Below, piece by piece: positions 1 through 29,945 of a stretch of 64,000 bases of DNA. Under the pieces are notes generated by a model that saw nothing but the letters and a program-made list of their open reading frames with translations, made no database searches and was not told the origin of the DNA. The first letter of the stretch is position 1, and the number at the start of each line of letters is the position of its first letter. Source of the DNA: Amaurobius ferox (lineage: Eukaryota > Arthropoda > Arachnida > Araneae > Amaurobiidae); contig OX578146.1 in assembly GCA_951213105.1 (NCBI GenBank), positions 110,826,695-110,890,694 on the forward strand. Direction: 5' to 3'. A program made the position numbers and the translations under genes.

Positions 1-737
1 GACCGATTCGAACCAAATTTGGTACTAAAATCAGAATCCGTAAACACTAGAAGCCTATTGTTTTTATACGCAATCGAATGTCCGGAACTCCCCTGAATTT
101 TCGAATGAAATTTTGAAAAAATTGTCAAAAAATCAAAACCACTAATAAAGTTACGCAAATAGACATTTCTTATGTAATTTTTCATTAGAAAACGATTGAC
201 ATAAATTTTAGAACGCTGACATGAACCGTTGTCGAGATATTGCACATTTTTCAAAAAAATTATCAAAAAGTCATAAAAATAGAAAAAAAAAATATTTTCT
301 ATTGGGAAACGTGTTCACTTTTCATATGTAATATCATGCGATAAATTGGGTGACATCATTCTCGTGGATCTAGCTTGTTCCATTCATGAAAAAAGGTACT
401 TTGAGAAATACTTTTGTATTTGAACGCCAATAGTCATTTATCTGCTGTAAGAATAACTTATTTCTTCGTCCATAATGCTTGGCGAGATTTTGGCGACGAA
501 ATTGGCGGAATGTCGCCAACGAGGCGACATTTTGAAATGTTGCCAAATTAACGAAAATCTCGCCAAAAGGATAAAAATGACGCTAAATCAATGAAAATGA
601 CGACCAATTGTCGAAAATTCAATATCTTGGAAAGAATATTAATATCTACTATAAGAAAAACCTATTTTTTTACTGTAAAAGTAGTAAATTCATTACATTA
701 TATAAGGAAAGTCATGTGTTGCCCACATCAGATTTTT
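1..737 (+). mobile_element. Family A hairpin-ended element, 5' part cut by window edge
   Basis: This segment matches base for base over long stretches the plus copy at 51775-52689 and the minus copies at 54101-55049 and 59363-60463. It ends with the family's 3' signature (TATAAGGAAAGTCATGTGTT then GCCCACATCAGATTTT), which can fold as CACAT/ATGTG. No protein is encoded. It lies in the last intron of cathepsin gene 1. The 5' end lies before base 1. Confidence 0.75.
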
Positions 738-902
738 TTAATTATCGTGAACATCATACACAGGCACTCAAATGGATATCATTCTAAAATGGTTCCAAAT
801 TAAGTTCAGGTTATCTTAAAATGTCTGGCACCGACAAAAACCCCGAATTCGAAAATTACACGAGAAAAGCGTAAAGCTATTAAATATATATCGATATCTT
901 AC

Positions 903-18993
<18,091 letters not shown>

Positions 18994-19059
18994 CTGAAAA
19001 GCAAAGAGAAGATTGTACATTCAAAATGGTATGTTTCTGTAGAGTAACAAATGAAAATT

Positions 19060-19175
19060 AACGGGAATGGGATTCAACTCGACTCTTTCATTCCAGAATC
19101 TACTTTTAAACAGCTTTTAATTTTTCGTGAAATTTTTCGTGAAAAAAATACTTTCTCAGTACTGTACATATGAGA
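19060..19175 (+). mobile_element. Family C internal-deletion copy
   Basis: It keeps the family C 5' text (GATTCAACTCGACTCTTTCA then CCAGAATCTACTTTTAA) joined directly to the 3' text (TTCGTGAAAAAAATACTTTC then ATATGAGAAA). Longer copies are at 20185-21285 and 24800-26365. Confidence 0.6.
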
Positions 19176-20019
19176 AATTTATTTTCTAGATAAATCTGTT
19201 TTGGGTGATATCAATTAAAATACTAATCTTTTCAAAAATTCAATTTCTAAGAAAACAGGGTTTTAAAGTTCTGTTTTATACAGTAATTACTGGCAGTAAA
19301 TCCACGTTTTTTGCACAGGTTAATTAGAATTAGAAAGTTATAAATAGTAGTCAATTGACAAACAAACACAGGCACAGAATGTTGAAAGAAATATGTTGAC
19401 ACAATTTATTTTTAATTATTTAGTTTCTAAATGAACGACTAAACACGCCTTCGACCTTTGTGTGTCCAAACACGCATCTGCACAATGTCAGCTGCATGGG
19501 AGTTATATACTTATATGCCCCAAATAATCGCGTATGGTGCATGCAATCCGGGTACACAGCTGTTGTTAGTTCAAGCTAAGAAGTTTAGTTCTTAAAGCTA
19601 AGCTCTAGCATAATTAGAAGCTGAGATATGATCGAATTACAAAAATGCTTGAAATTGAGCATAGCCGATAGCAATTGAATATAGACCTAACCGATCTGTA
19701 ACTTCAACATGGTAGTAAACTTGACGGTTTCAGATTGTTTAGGTAGTTCGTACCTAAGCTACATGCGTAACAATTTTCAGTATTCTAACTTTGTTATATC
19801 GAAAAGGATCTTGAGATCTACTCTTTGAATGGATTTGAGGGGTTTTGATTTATCTCTGGGATTTTAATACACGAGCTATATGTATAGCAATTTTCAGAAT
19901 TCTAAAGTTACTTAGAATTTACGAACATACACCCTTAAATATCAACCTCTCAAATCCTCACTATGAAGAAATGTTTGGGATTCGATTTTTCCATGTAGTT
20001 TCCGTACTTGATCTATATG

Positions 20020-20130
20020 TTGTTGTTGTTGAAACCCAGACCGTCCGACCTACCAGAAAGGTGTAAGTGTAACAACTGATGAATTGCTGAGCATTGGCCC
20101 TGGGAGAAGGCAATTAGACCTCTTTGCATG
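20020..20130 (-). mobile_element. S2 SINE 3' part
   Basis: Minus-strand copy: GTTGTTGTTGTTGAAACCCA then GACCGTCCGACCTACCAGAA, i.e. the reverse of the S2 tail with a (CAA)n end. It lies in the 5' UTR intron of gene 1. Nothing recognisable was seen from 19180 to 20020. Confidence 0.6.
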
Positions 20131-20184
20131 ATTAATTGAAAGATTTGAAACGCAAGTAAAATAGGTAAAAGTAAAATAGGGTGT

Positions 20185-21285
20185 GACTCAACACTACTTT
20201 CTCAAACCAGAATCTATTTTTAAGTAACTCTCATACCAGAATCTATTTTTAAGTAACTCTCATACCAGAATCTATTTTTAAGTAACTCTCATACCAGACT
20301 CTATTTTTAAGTAACTCTCATACCAGAATCTAATTTTAAGTAACTCTCATACCAGAATCTATTTTTAAGTAACTCTCATACCAGAATCTAATTTTAAGTA
20401 ACTCTCATACCAGACTCTATTTTTAAGTAACTCTCATACCAGAATCTAATTTTAAGTAACTCTCATACCAGAATCTATTTTTAAGTAACTCTCATACCAG
20501 AATCTAATTTTAAGTAACTCTCATACCAGACTCTATTTTTAAGTAACTCTCATACCAGAATCTAATTTTAAGTAACTCTCATACCAGACTCTATTTTTAA
20601 GTAACTCTCATACCAGAATCTAATTTTAAGTAACTCTCATACCAGAATCTATTTTTAAGTAACTTGTGATTTTTTTTTCTTTGCAAATTTTCCTCAAAAT
20701 TTAAAAAATTTGTATTGTAGGTCTAAAATAATCATAATTATAGCATGTTGTCCTTCATTTTAAAGGTAATGAAAAAATATTTCGATTGATGTCAAGTTTG
20801 ATACTGTACCCCCTAGATGGGGGATTACTTGTTGCACCGGGGAGTATAATAACGTCGCGAAGACAAAAATTGTATCGCTGTTATTTGCCACTACAATTAT
20901 TGAAATTATAAAATTTCGTAATCGTTGAGCGATAAATAACCCCTTTTATGCATGATTATGTCGAATTTTGTCCTATGCTGCCAGATTAAAATAAATATAA
21001 AATTTCAAATGAATTTCGAAGTTTTTGCTCGAATTTAAAAATGTATCTAGTTCTAGGTTTTTCGTCAGCAAAGCCAAATGTAAATTCTCGTGCAAAGCTA
21101 CTAATATTTGTGACAGCTATAGTGTACACAAGAAATCGACCACAGACAGACTGGCGGACATCCTTCAAAAAAGAGTTAGCATGTGTTCAAGAGGCCCCAA
21201 AACATATATTGAAATCAAAATATCGAAATAAAAAATTTTCGTAAAAACAATACTTTCTCATTACTACGTAGGAGAAAGTAAAAAT
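20185..21285 (+). mobile_element. Family C element carrying a minisatellite
   Basis: It starts near TGTGACTCAACACTACTTTC and ends TTTCTCATTACTACGTAGGA GAAAGTAAAAATAG. Text from 20665 to 21285 aligns with the copy at 24800-26365, including CCCTTTTATGCATGATTATG, which is the uninterrupted version of the site into which a B element inserted in that other copy. Confidence 0.65.
20204..20664 (+). repeat. 29-bp minisatellite with four-unit higher-order pattern
   Basis: Sixteen copies of a 29-bp unit containing TTTTAAGTAACTCTCATACC. Three unit types alternate (T: AGAATCTATTTTT, A: AGAATCTAATTTT, D: AGACTCTATTTTT) in the order T T T D A T A D A T A D A D A T, so a D-A-T-A block of 116 bp is itself repeated. 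Confidence 0.95.
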
Positions 21286-21412
21286 AGTAGGACAGTGAAG
21301 CTTACTATTGGACTTATTTTTAATTTTCGTACAATAGTGGTTATTCACACAATGTTTATTCATATCTGATGCAATAGCGAGTCCTATTAAAAAATGAACC
21401 AGATATGGGGAA

Positions 21413-21990
21413 TGAAATCCCCTTCCCCGGCCCCCTATAGAATAAATTTCGAGTATTTAGAATTTTATGGACAGTTATATCATTTGAGGCATCTGTGTTT
21501 CAAATTGCAAGTGTATATTCCTTCTATAAGTGGGTAAACATTTTACGGACATACGTACATGAAATTCCCTTCCCCGGCCCCCTATGGAAAATTTTGAGTA
21601 TTTAGAATTTTATGGTCAGTTATATCACTTAGTCATCTGTGTTCCAAATTGCAAGTGTATACTCCTTCTATAAGTGGGTAAACATTTTACAGACATACAT
21701 ACATGAAATTCCCTTCCCCGGCCCTCTATGAAAAAATTTTGAGTATTTAGAATTTTATGGTCAGTTATATCACTTAGTCATCTGTGTTCCAAATTGCAAG
21801 TGTATACTCCTTCTATAAGTGGGTAAACATTTTACAGACATACATACATGAAATTCCCTTCCCCGGCCCTCTATGAAAAAATTTTGAGTATTTAGAATTT
21901 TATGGTCAGTTATATCACTTAAGTCATCTGTGTTCCAAATTGCAAATTTACACTCCTTCTATAAGTGGGTAAACATTTTACAGACATACA
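21413..21990 (+). repeat. Four tandem copies of a roughly 145-bp unit
   Basis: Units begin GAAATTCCCTTCCCCGGCCC at 21414, 21561, 21705 and 21850 and contain GAGTATTTAGAATTTTATGG and TTCTATAAGTGGGTAAACAT. The array runs into a long TA microsatellite. Confidence 0.9.
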
Positions 21991-22003
21991 TATATAAGAA
22001 TTT

Positions 22004-22103
<100 letters not shown>

Positions 22104-22677
22104 AAATAAATAACCAAGCTTTTAATGCTTAAATTAATATATATACAATTATTACATTATATATATTAGCATTACGTTAATTATAGTTAAGTTTTAACTA
22201 AAGGATACATATCTATTTGTATCATTTGATTCAACACCATTTGAGCTTCACAAAGTTAAAACTCCTCTATAAAATTACAATGCACATTTTTAGCATAAAT
22301 ATTTTTAATTTTTTTTAGATGTTTAGAATAAAAGAGTTGAAAATGTAAGGTTTTTATCAGTCCGTTCTTTGATTCAAATAATCCTACCAAATTTCATTCG
22401 ATTTACCCAATTCGTTCGAAAGATATTAATTCACAGACTCAGACGCAAGATAGAGACATCATTGGAAAAATGTCTGATTCGTTTTCAGGGATCTGAGTAC
22501 GAATCGGAAAGAATGTGCAATTCTAGTTCAGTGTCGTATTTTCGACTCCATCACAATACTTCAACATTACATATGATATGCAAGGTAAATAATAGCTAAA
22601 ATACTTATTAAACTACAATATTTTTGTAAAATACAGAACATCATAATTATTTATACATATTCAAGAGACTTACTTAC

Positions 22678-22743
22678 CTTCAAAGTTCTGGAAAATTTTC
22701 TGGTAGTTATTTTAAGTGATAATAAAAATTTATTTTCACAGTA
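22678..22743 (-). other. Predicted 5' untranslated exon of cathepsin gene 1
   Basis: The minus strand reads CCAGAACTTTGAAG then gtaagtaag, a perfect consensus donor. A TATA box lies about 30 bp upstream of the assumed start near 22743. The partner acceptor is the CAG immediately before the ATG at 18993, giving a 5' UTR intron of about 3.7 kb. Inferred; no transcript evidence. Confidence 0.5.
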
Positions 22744-22767
22744 GGTACTGGGTTTACGATTTTAACT

Positions 22768-22776
22768 CTTTTTATA
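22768..22776 (-). promoter_or_regulatory. Predicted TATA box of cathepsin gene 1
   Basis: TATAAAAAG on the minus strand, about 30 bp before the proposed start of the UTR exon that ends at 22678. The spacing is right for a core promoter, but AT-rich DNA gives chance matches. Confidence 0.45.
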
Positions 22777-23229
22777 TTGAAATTAATATCAGTTTATTTC
22801 CAATCTAATCTTTTTCGCGTGCTGTCACAGATTAATGAGATATAGCGTGACTGCATCACGAAATGTGAATGTTATCAGTCAGTTGACAAATATTACTTAC
22901 GGCACGGCTTACATTTGAAATCGTTGACACTATTTCGGAACTTCATATATTGGAGTTATCAGTTTTCTATTTTGTAAACAATGAATAAGGGAATCGCGAA
23001 AATTTTGTTAAACAGTTTGTCCAGTGAAAATGAAATATAATAAAATAATTATAAAAGTGCAATAAGTTGGGTATTCATATGTCACTGTCACTATGGGGGT
23101 TTCAGATCTCAAACTGATTCCCAGAAGAATTTTTTTTAAATATAATACGAAAGAAAAAATACAGTGTTCAATTTATTACAAGGAAAATATCAATATACAG
23201 ACATGTAAGGTTCCAACTTCAGTAGCCAA

Positions 23230-23457
23230 GCATATAAAAGATTAAGCTGCCAAACATTTCGTGAAAATCCATAAATATTCGTAGCTTCTATCGTGCATGC
23301 AGCAAATTGACCAAAGACAGACAAATGAACCTCACTCCAAAAATAGTCAAAACATATTCAACAGGTTCTAAAACATGTATTGTCATCAAATTCTCGAAAT
23401 CGAAAATTTTTATGAAGACAATAATTCTCTATACTATATTCAATAGTAAGAGAAAGT
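23230..23457 (+). mobile_element. Family C 3' fragment
   Basis: Contains TTCGTGAAAATCCATAAATA, GCTTCTATCGTGCATGCAGC and the terminal TAAGAGAAAGTAAA, matching the 3' part of the copies ending at 21285 and 26365. A minus-strand B element abuts it exactly at 23458. DNA from 22780 to 23230 shows nothing I recognise. Confidence 0.55.
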
Positions 23458-24256
23458 AAAAAATCTGATGTGGGCAGCACATGACTTTCCCTGCAGACAT
23501 ATCCCCACGTTCTCTTTATTTTAATTAAATTTAATTCACTTTTAATTCAATTTTCGTTCTCATTTGCTAACTGGACTTATTTTCAGAGGTGGCGTAGAGA
23601 AAATACGAAAATACTAAAATATCTCGAGAACGGCTAGTCCTAGTGTAACGGGATTGGTCTTATTCTTTTCTTCGTTAAAATTTACGTATAAAATAAGCAT
23701 TTAATGGATATATTTGAGCATAACGTAGTTTTTTATTTTAGATTTTGACGATTTTTGCGGGCCATTTTGCAAACAAAAAGGCAGGTTATTTTTTTTCCAA
23801 ATCGTACCAAAATCTAATCAGCACCAGGGTGACCCACAAGAGACACATATGCCGAATTTTGTGAAATTCGGTCCATTAAATTTTCAGCTAGAGTGGATAC
23901 AAGCTTTTGCGCGCCATTTCGCAAAAAAAGGCGGGTTCTTTTATCACGAATCATTCCCAAACCTAATCAGTACCAGATTCGCCTACAAGGGACTTACCTA
24001 CCAAATTTTATGCAATTCGGTCAATTAGTTTTTAGTTAGAATGGATACAAAATTTGCACAGACAGATAGACACACAGACAGACACACAGACAGACAGAGA
24101 GGCAGACACACACACACACACACACAGACGTCACGCTAAAAATAGTTTTTTCGTATTCTAGAGGTCTCGAAATGCGTAGATCCGTCGAAAACTCAAGTTG
24201 CGATTTTTGGTATGATTCCAATACTTTACATTACCATGTATTGCAGGGAAAGTGAA
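23458..24256 (-). mobile_element. Family B hairpin-ended element
   Basis: Plus-strand text begins AAATCTGATGTGGGCAGCAC ATGACTTTCC and ends ATTACCATGTATTGCAGGGA AAGT, so the element points left. It contains a CAGA/CA microsatellite at 24058-24127. No coding capacity. Confidence 0.75.
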
Positions 24257-25123
24257 AAGGAAATATGTTATGTTTCAAATGAATTACATTCGGACATTAC
24301 CATTAGAAAGATAAAAGCAAATTGAGCCTAACTGAAAAGAAGATTTGTCAAAAATCCTTACATTATATCCCATCTCCAATATTTATAATACATGAGTTAC
24401 ATTTTTAAGGAATTATCTTTGAATGTCTGCCTGCACAGGGGTTATTACCTCACAGACAGCGAAACTTCAATCCGACTGCTGTCATCGATTATGATTGTCT
24501 GTACAATACTAAAATGCATATATCACAATCAAATTTTGTCCAAGTTGGTTTTAATTTTTAGACCAGTTATCGTCGATAAGTACCGCAGTGGTCAGGGGGC
24601 GCAGCTTGCGCAGTTCATCATGCGACTACGTTCATCAATGAACTCGTCCTGTAAACCATTAATCTACACTGCATATGAAAATTTCAAAATACACGAAAGT
24701 GATTTTGAGGAGTTATTGTATGTTGCGTAGCAGTGACGGGGGAAAAGTAAGCACATATGTTAATGAGTACCTTCAGCACATATTCAAAATATTCAAATAA
24801 AAATTAACTGGAGTTTGACTAGACTCAGCTTTCCGATACCAGAATCCATTTTTAGTAGCCTTTTTTTTCCAAACGTTACAATTTTTTTTTTGAAAAATCG
24901 GTATCATTGGTCTAAATGTTTATAATTATTTTGGGTCACCTTTCAATTTAAAGGGTTTTAAAAACCTTTCGATTGATACCTTATTGACAGTGTATCCCCG
25001 GGAGGAAAGTTGCCTCCCGAAGGGGCTAATGACACCATGAATAAAAAAATTGCATCACGGCTATTTTCACAACAATAATTGAAACTATTAAGTCTCGTGA
25101 TTAATGAGCCGTTAATAAACCCT

Positions 25124-26050
25124 TTTATTGTCCCTGCAATACATGGTAATGTATAGGGAAAGTATTAGAATCATGACGAAAATCGCAACTCGAGTTTTCG
25201 ATGCATCTACACGTTTTGGGATCTCTAAAATACGAAGAAACAATTTGTAGCGTGACGTCTGTGTGTTGTTGTTGTTGTTGAGACCCAGATCATCCGATCT
25301 ACCAGAAAGGTGTAAGGTAACCGTTTGTACGGCCGGGAATAACGTCTGTGTGTGCCTCTGTGTCTTTTCGTCTGTGTGTCTGTCTGTCTTCCTGTGTGTC
25401 TGTTTGTGCAATATATGTATCACTCTAACTCAAAAACTAATAAGCCAAATTTCATAAAATTTGGTAGATAAGTCACGTGTGTGTGACACTGGTGCTGATT
25501 AGTTTTGGGTACGATTCGGGATACAAAAAAACCCGCCTTTTTTTACGAAATACCTCGCAAAAATTGTCTGTATCCACTCTAGCTGAAAAACTAATAAATC
25601 AAAATTTTCAAAATTTCGTTACTTGTGGTTTGCCCTGGTGCTGATTAGATTTTGGTACGATTCGAAAAAAATTAACCTGCCTTTTTTGCGAAATGGTCCG
25701 CAAAAATTGTCAAAATCTAAAATAAAAAACTACGTATGCTCAAATATATCCATTAAATGCTTGTTTTATAAGTAATTTTCGACGAAAAAAATGAATAAGA
25801 TGAACTCCATTACTCTAGAGCTAGCCGTTCTCGAGATATTTTAGTGTTTTCGCGTCTTCGCTGCGCCACCTTTGAAAATAAGTCCAGCTACCAAATAAAA
25901 ACGAAAATTGAATTAAAAGTGCACCTTCAGTGTCATTTAAAATAATTATGGCTGTTATTTTGAACAATTAAACTCAATAAATTATTGAAGAAATAAAGAG
26001 AAAGCGAATATGAGTCTGCCTTTAAAGTCATGTGCTGCCCACATCAAATT
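25124..26050 (+). mobile_element. Family B element nested in family C
   Basis: Begins TCCCTGCAATACATGGTAAT then GTATAGGGAAAG (hairpin) and ends TCATGTGCTGCCCACATCAA. Contains a (GT)n-rich stretch and, within it, a minus-strand S2 SINE piece at 25263-25345. The uninterrupted target is visible at 20930-20960. Confidence 0.75.
25260..25345 (-). mobile_element. S2 SINE 3' end inside a family B element
   Basis: GTTGTTGTTGTTGTTGAGAC CCAGATCATCCGATC, then ACCAGAAAGGTGTAAGGTAA, the reverse of the S2 tail. It sits inside the GT-rich part of the B element, giving three levels of nesting. Confidence 0.6.
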
Positions 26051-26854
26051 TTTATGCATGATTGTGGCAAATTTTGTCTTATGCTGTCATACAACAAAAT
26101 TTAAAATTTCGAATAAATTTTCTCTCAGATTAAAAAAAAATTCTATCTAGTTATATCAAAGCCGGGTATAGAATTTGTGAAAATCTATTAATATTTGTGG
26201 CTGCTATCGTGCACACAGAAAACCGACCGCTGACATACAGACGGGCCATCGTTTCAAAAATAGTCAAAACGTGCTCAAGATTTCTTAAAACATATATTGG
26301 CATCAAAGTCTCGAAATCGAAAATTTTACAATCAGTACTTTCTCAATACTACATATGAGAAAGTAAAAATGTAATTTATGTTTTAGGAGTTATCATGGAC
26401 ATAGCAGACAAAGGGGCACGTAATCATTCTGTTCCCTCGCTGCAATAAGCGGAAATAAAAGTGAAATAAAATGCAGTCGAATTCTGCCTTAAATGTGAAT
26501 TCAAGGGATCGGAAGAATTTTCAGTCTTCCCGTTTTATGCAGGTCATTTCAGGAGAAGTTAGGTTTAAAAGTTTTGCCGGAAATGCTGATAGTCCATATG
26601 TAATGGCTCACTTATCCATCAGACTTAAAAAATTCTAAAAAGTGCATTTAGATAAATCCTATTAATACTATATTATACCATAATAGCTAATTTAAATTTT
26701 TTAATATGTACATATTTACGTATATTTTTGCATACTGCGAGCACAGGCGTATGTGTAAATAAAAATATAGTATGCCCATGTCCTTAACTGATAGTTTATT
26801 ACCATACCTTAAAACCTAGATGAATAAACTTACAGATAGCATATTACCGCTTGC

Positions 26855-29238
26855 TAGAGGTGTTTTTTCTCCAATGGCCAGGCAATTGAATCTTTCATCA
26901 TTCTCCCATACACCGGCCAGAACCGTGAACCTTTTAGCCGTCATATGACGTTGCCCCAGCGCACCAGTGGGGGTAGGAACACACCGCGTCCAACGACACA
27001 ACATGCATGCCTGAAGGTGGGACTCGAACCCACAACCCGGCGCCGAACGATCGCTAGGAAACTCTTGCCTTGACCGTTCGGCCACCGCTTCGGCCTTGCT
27101 AGAGATGTGGTTAGGAAAATTTTCCGTAAATGGGAAAATTTTTCGAAAATTTTCCGCTATGCTTTTTCGGAAAATTTCCCACTTTTTTTTTAATCTTTTC
27201 AATTAATTGGTAGATTGAATGTAATACTCGTTCCATACTATTTTTCTGAAAAGCAAATAGCTTTATAAGAAGTTTTTGATTGGTGTTTCTAATTTTAAAA
27301 AGGAAAATAAAACAGGACGATGGGGGGGAGGGGGGCAATTTATGTGTATATGCGCTTTAGTTTAAAGAGAATAGATGATGACTAAAACTCATACTCATTT
27401 TCAGAAAAAGCAAATAGAATTTTAAGAAGCCTATTCTTTCAGTATCAAGTTCTCCAAACTTATAAAAATATTTAAAAAATGAAATGTTTTCGCAAGTTCT
27501 GGGGAGGGAAAATGCTTTAATAACACTAAATATATGAACTCATCTTGCAAATTGCCTCCTCTTCTTCATCATACTCGTTCAATTACAAGCAGGTATTTTT
27601 TAAATAAATTTCAATATTATATAAAATAATTTATTTTTAAAACAGCTTAATTACTGTGAGATCAGATTTTGAGAAAGATTTAGTGAGACAATTTTATGTT
27701 TGTATTTACGATATCTGTAATGCTTAGCAACAGCATCAGACTTAAGGACGCCAGTTTTTTATTGCATCCTGACTCGAAAGGTCAAAGTAGGCAATGAAGT
27801 TTGGAGGCCTAGGTGAAGACAAGAGAGTGGTTAAAAATGTTAACCAATGTTCTAGATGTCTGGTCGCTTTGCCCTAAGGTCGGCCAATCGTAGCGTAAGG
27901 GGCGTTACAGACCGCAGGCAAAATAGGCGGCAACCCAAATGTTTTAGAGATATATAAGACTTTTACGTGAGAACAGAGGCAAATTTCTACGAGAAAAGAA
28001 AAATACAACTTCTACACGAGAATTGAGATGCAATGCAGACGATAACTTCTACGACAGAATTCACGAAGACTGGTACGAAAGAAGGAGGCAATGGAGAACG
28101 AGAATGTCCTGGTATACAGTTGTTTAAGGAGTGTTAGAAATTAACACTTAGACGGCAGTACGATATGATCGACGAGTACGAGTGGGCGTACCATACCCCT
28201 AGTTGGTTCCAGTATAAATATGATCGACATTAAGTACGAGCTGGTGACAAAGTCCAAAGACAGACTTGAAGTATGTGCTCATATCAATAATTGTTGAAGT
28301 TCACCAATGCATTTTAGGCATTTTTAATTAACTGGTCTCACATTTGTTCTCTCCGCAGCAATTAATATGAATAATTGTTGTAATTAATTTAATAAGTAAT
28401 CTATGATGTTAATAAATGGTTTTATTTTAAAGTTGAAATGGTGCAATTAATTATGGCAGTATGTAATGTTTTCTATTCCAGGAACTCGCACTGAAGATTA
28501 ATAAGGTGGGTTAACGCGGTATTTCCTGTTACACCGCAATGTAATTAATTAAATTAAATGAACTTCAATTTTTTGTGCATCACAATTACATACATTTTTA
28601 AAATTTATTTTTGTCTTATAATATGTTTATATATTTAATAATTTATTTTTATACATATAATAAACTAGTAATTTATTTTTGTTTCCTTTTAAGAAAATGG
28701 TAGAATATTTCCCTTGAATTATCAGTAGGTATTGAAAGAAATACAATATAATATTTAATGTATTTTGCATTTATAATCAGTTTTTTTTAATATTATATTT
28801 TATAATTTACTTTTTATAATTCTAAACAGTAAATTATGTATGATTCTGATAAGGTTTAGCAATCTTAAATTATTTCTCATGCCCTTTGCGTGCCTTATCA
28901 TTATTTTTATGCAATGCTTTAAAATTGAAATTTTGAAAATAAAAAAACACTATAGATGTAATAGAATGTTTTTAAAGTTTTCAAAAGCAAGCATATTTAA
29001 GGAAAATAATAAATTGTAGAGCTGCCAACTGCAGTATACAGACGAAAGAACTTTTCATACGTAAAATTTTTTATACATTTTTAGATTTAAACCTTTTTTT
29101 AGCCTTGTTATATAATATATGTTTGACCGTAGCTGTAATATAAGAATAAATACTTTTAAACATCCCTGAACATATTATTCCAGCTAAAGTGTAATATAGA
29201 GAATAATTTTAGAATTTTTCGGAAAATTCCCATCTTTA
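26855..29238. mobile_element. hAT-like non-autonomous element
   Basis: Left end TAGAGATGTGG...GGAAAATTTTCCG (read around a SINE) and right end, inward, TAAAGATGGGAATTTTCCGA, form hAT-style terminal repeats. Flanks CCGCTTGC (26847-26854) and CTGCTTAC (29239-29246) match 6 of 8, consistent with an old 8-bp target duplication. Without the SINE it is about 2.1 kb. I see no transposase. A palindromic GAAAATTTTC-rich zone occupies 27110-27190. Confidence 0.45.
26863..27094 (-). mobile_element. tRNA-Ser-like SINE with target duplication
   Basis: On the minus strand it starts GAAGCGGTGGCCGAACGGTC (A box, class II tRNA style) and has GGTTCGAGTCCCACC (B box) about 60 bp later, then a body and a short A-run. 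Flanking direct repeats CTTGCTAGAGGTG (26850-26862) and CTTGCTAGAGATG (27095-27107) are a 13-bp duplication with one mismatch. It landed in the left end of a hAT-like element. Confidence 0.8.
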
Positions 29239-29699
29239 CTGCTTACCATAAAAAAAAATTAATTGAAAAAATGTCAAATGAACTCTCAAAATAATTCAAC
29301 ATGATTTCTTGGACACGTATCTTACTAATTATGTGACTTTCAGTTAAAAATCGAGCATTGATTAATATTTCTAGCATTTCAGAGTCTCCCCGATTAAAGG
29401 AAAATTCTTGCAGTTCCGAAATGACTGTCAAAAAATCGCGATATAATTTGATAGAAAGTTCTGTGAAAAATGGTTCTCATGGAAATAAATAGCTAAAATA
29501 GTTGGATGATTTTTCCATTCTCTGTGTGTTTAATAAAATATTTTAAATTGGTCGTCCGTTTCCGCGTTATGCAGGTTCCGTTTCACACAGGAGAAAATAA
29601 CATGAATTTCCTATATTTTTTAGACGGGGCTAAAAATATATTCCACTTATTACAGTATTCCGTTTCCTACAGGTTCCTTTTTAAACAAGTTCGACTTCT

Positions 29700-29945
29700 A
29701 TCTGATGTGGGCAGCACATGACTTTTGCTTTCTTTCTTTATTTATTAAATTGAGTTTAATTGCACAATATTACACAGATAATTATTTGAAATTGCACTGA
29801 ATGTGCATTTTTAAAAAAGGGTTGATCTTATTATTTTTGTCGTCAGAAATTACGTATAAAGCAAGCATTTAATTCATACATTTGAGCATACGTAGTCTTT
29901 TCTAGACGTAGTCTAGAAGGTGCATACGTAGACTTTTCTAAGCGT
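29700..29945 (-). mobile_element. Family B 3' fragment
   Basis: ATCTGATGTGGGCAGCACAT GACTTT followed by text matching other B copies (TTACGTATAAAGCAAGCATT). The rest of the element is missing or decayed. Confidence 0.6.

Larger units (their letters stand above)
24800..26365 (+). mobile_element. Family C element interrupted by a family B element
   Basis: The left part (24800-25123) has CAGAATCCATTTTTAGTAGC and GTATCCCCGGGAGGAAAGTT; the right part (26051-26365) has TTTATGCATGATTGTGGCAA and ends ACATATGAGAAAGTAAAAAT. Removing 25124-26050 restores alignment with 20665-21285. It has only one copy of the 29-bp unit expanded at 20204. Confidence 0.7.

Noticed and set aside
20204..20664. CRISPR-like array
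   Set aside because: Units are head-to-tail without unique spacers; eukaryotic minisatellite.
26816..27202. 128-codon minus-strand frame
   Set aside because: It is the read-through of the tRNA-Ser-like SINE and the flanking hAT end.
28127..28531. Possible LTR (TGTTAG...TGTTACA with TATAAATA and AATAAA inside)
   Set aside because: No flanking duplication, no partner copy in the window, and it lies within the hAT-like element; signals are common by chance in this composition.
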